From Planctomycetota bacterium (lineage in GTDB: Bacteria; Planctomycetota; UBA11346): a stretch of 6,887 nucleotides of DNA. Under the pieces are notes generated by a model, which was not told the DNA's origin, did no database searches, and saw only the letters and a program-made list of their open reading frames with translations. The DNA lies in NCBI GenBank assembly GCA_007131555.1, contig SLQH01000046.1, positions 1 through 6,887 on the forward strand, read 5' to 3'. Shown here piece by piece: positions 5,870 to 6,887 of this stretch (position 1 is the first letter of the stretch; each line of letters starts with the position of its first letter). The translations under genes and the position numbers were made by a program.

Positions 5870-5885
5870 CAGTGGGCATGAGAAC
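5856..5885. repeat. 15-bp tandem direct repeat, two copies
   Basis: AGTGGGTCTGAGAAC (5856-5870) is followed immediately by AGTGGGCATGAGAAC (5871-5885), 13 of 15 identical. Head-to-tail spacing of 15 bp overlaps the candidate -35 of the fucosidase gene and could be a paired binding site or a simple duplication. Confidence 0.8.
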
Positions 5886-5905
5886 ATCAGCGTCGCCTAT
5901 CTGTG

Positions 5906-5929
5906 ATCTGTGGGTGGCCACCCCCAGAT
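5906..5929. repeat. 24-bp near-perfect palindrome upstream of the GH29 gene
   Basis: ATCTGTGGGTGG meets CCACCCCCAGAT with one mismatch per arm and no spacer. The central GGGTGGCCACCC (5912-5923) is a perfect 12-bp palindrome, and an outer CCTATCTG (5896-5903) can pair with CAGATAGG (5925-5932). Without a loop or T-run it is not terminator-like. About 110 bp upstream of the fucosidase start, it could be an operator. Confidence 0.7.
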
Positions 5930-6023
5930 AGGACGGAAGGGGTCTCAATGGCGCGCTTGCCATCGGATGGTATTACCACCGAGAACGCAGACACTCGATC
6001 ATCAATTACTTGAGCCCCGATGC

Positions 6024-6078
6024 CTCAGCCGGGCTATGCCTAGAGCCCAAGCCAATAGTTTGGCACAGCCCGGCTGAG
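6024..6078. repeat. 17-bp inverted repeat with a 21-nt loop
   Basis: CTCAGCCGGGCTATGCC (6024-6040) and GGCACAGCCCGGCTGAG (6062-6078) are reverse complements with one mismatch. A smaller dyad GCCAA/TTGGC (6051-6055, 6060-6064) competes for the loop. It lies about 150 bp downstream of the propeller-type gene on its strand, but no T-run follows on either side. It is either a rho-independent-like structure without the tail, an RNA stabilising hairpin, or a small mobile remnant. Confidence 0.75.
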
Positions 6079-6229
6079 ATACGCTCTACTTCTATGGGCC
6101 TCACCCATGGGACTAAATCCACAGCCACCCGATTCCCTTTTGGCGGGGAAGTTCACCTGAGTGACTATAGAGGTGCCCTATAGGCAGCATGCTGTCCCGT
6201 GCAATCCCGCGCGCCCTCCCTGCGGCGGC

Positions 6230-6887
6230 TCATTCCGCGCCCCGGAAGGCCAGCACCCGGCCTTCGGTGGTGGTGACGATCAGATATCCGTGGGCGATGG
6301 CGAGGCCGTGGGGGATGACGTCTTCCCGGTTTTCCAGTGACTCGACATCCAACTGGAACCATTCGGCATTGTCCTCCGAGGCGTCCCACACTGCGAAATG
6401 CAACTGGCGGGGGCCTTGGATCCTTCGCGGCCCCCTGCCGTCCCCAAGACCCGCCGCGTAGCGATAACGACCGGCACCGGCGAAAATGGATTGCAGGTCA
6501 CGCTCCATAGAACGCCCTGTTACCATCGCGACGTTCCGATCAGGTTGGCTGAAATTGGGCCGCTCCAGCGAGTACTCGTGATAATGGGAGGGTCGCTGGG
6601 GGTGGACAGACCTGATAAAAGCAGCGAAGTGGTCGTCGGTGAGAATGTGCGGGCTTTCGTTGAGCGAGCTCCGCCCCATGGAGTCGGTTGCACTTCCGTA
6701 CATGTTCATGCCCTTCCAGAGGTAGGCGGGGGCAAGCCAGCTCCATCCACCGTGATAGCCACTCGTTTGGTAGAGGACCATGGGGGCGCGGCGAGGATCG
6801 GTTTTGTCCATATGCTGAGGGTTGATGACCTCCACAGCCAGCGTGTCCGGCTCGATGATCATATGGTTGATGCGCAGGTGACCGCCG
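6230..6887 (-). CDS. C-terminal part of a PQQ-type beta-propeller repeat protein (5' end outside the window)
   Basis: The frame is open to the right edge and ends at a TGA at 6232-6230, giving about 218 visible residues, so this is the 3' part of a longer gene. The last residues, GLAIAHGYLIVTTTEGRVLAFRG, have the pattern of a terminal blade of PQQ-like or BamB-like propellers (a strand ending GRVLAF after a Gly-rich turn). The preceding FAVWDASEDNAEWFQLDVES resembles the penultimate blade. Upstream, GYHGGWSWLAPAYLWKGM and the His- and Tyr-rich stretch near visible residues 90-110 are not recognised. They sit where some planctomycete and verrucomicrobial proteins of this type carry an insert. 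Such proteins are often secreted, but the N-terminus is not visible. No function is assigned, and the propeller call rests mainly on the last 50 residues. Confidence 0.55.
   Translation of the reverse strand, partial: GGHLRINHMIIEPDTLAVEVINPQHMDKTDPRRAPMVLYQTSGYHGGWSWLAPAYLWKGMNMYGSATDSMGRSSLNESPHILTDDHFAAFIRSVHPQRPSHYHEYSLERPNFSQPDRNVAMVTGRSMERDLQSIFAGAGRYRYAAGLGDGRGPRRIQGPRQLHFAVWDASEDNAEWFQLDVESLENREDVIPHGLAIAHGYLIVTTTEGRVLAFRGAE

Larger units (their letters stand above)
5794..6229. other. Intergenic region between the propeller-type gene and the GH29 gene, no gene recognised
   Basis: About 436 bp with no frame worth calling. It carries the candidate promoter, the tandem repeat and the palindrome listed separately. 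It also has an 11-bp odd palindrome TGGTATTACCA (5968-5978), the 17-bp inverted repeat at 6024-6078 and a small hairpin ATGGG/CCCAT (6094-6108). No clear rho-independent terminator follows the upstream gene. The word GCGAATCACGC (5822-5832) is shared with the MITE-like element. Confidence 0.6.

Overview
The window is GC-rich bacterial DNA, and every convincing gene is on the minus strand. It reads (in transcription order, right to left) as: the 3' part of a large gene whose product ends like a PQQ-type beta-propeller (6230 to the right edge); a GH29 alpha-L-fucosidase-like glycoside hydrolase (4723-5793); a repeat-rich intergenic stretch; then a tight three-gene cassette of a TauE/SafE-type permease (3161-3877), an MmgE/PrpD-family protein (1700-3133) and an argininosuccinate-lyase-like C-N lyase (177-1703).

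The cassette is almost certainly one operon. The permease stop lies 27 nt before the preferred MmgE/PrpD start, and the MmgE/PrpD stop overlaps the lyase start in an ATGA. The lyase has an AAGGAG ribosome binding site inside the 3' end of the gene before it. MmgE/PrpD members include iminodisuccinate epimerase, and argininosuccinate-lyase relatives include EDDS lyase and iminodisuccinate-type lyases. The best working model is therefore uptake or export, epimerisation and C-N cleavage (fumarate plus an amine or amino acid) of an N-substituted aspartate such as iminodisuccinate. This model is inferred from family pairing. Nothing in the sequence fixes the substrate.

The two intergenic regions are the most structured non-coding DNA here. 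The gap between the cassette and the fucosidase gene holds a 380-bp MITE-like element (4325-4704). It has 19-bp perfect terminal inverted repeats and an 8-bp target-site duplication (GATCAAGG on both sides), and it ends 10 nt short of the fucosidase stop codon. It encloses two further nested inverted repeats, one made of the GACACAAAGACACAGAG-type sequence, and several short words repeated with a 9-nt period. The gap upstream of the fucosidase gene (5794-6229) has a 17-bp inverted repeat, a 24-bp near-palindrome and a 15-bp tandem direct repeat that overlaps a weak candidate promoter.

Taxonomy is uncertain. The operon and permease look proteobacterial, and the GACACA-type intergenic repeats remind me of purple sulfur gammaproteobacteria (Chromatiales) and of planctomycetes. 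The fucosidase plus PQQ-propeller end has a planctomycete or verrucomicrobial flavour. A gammaproteobacterium with some transferred genes fits, but this is a guess from style and not from a marker gene. No rRNA, tRNA, CRISPR array or intact transposase was seen.
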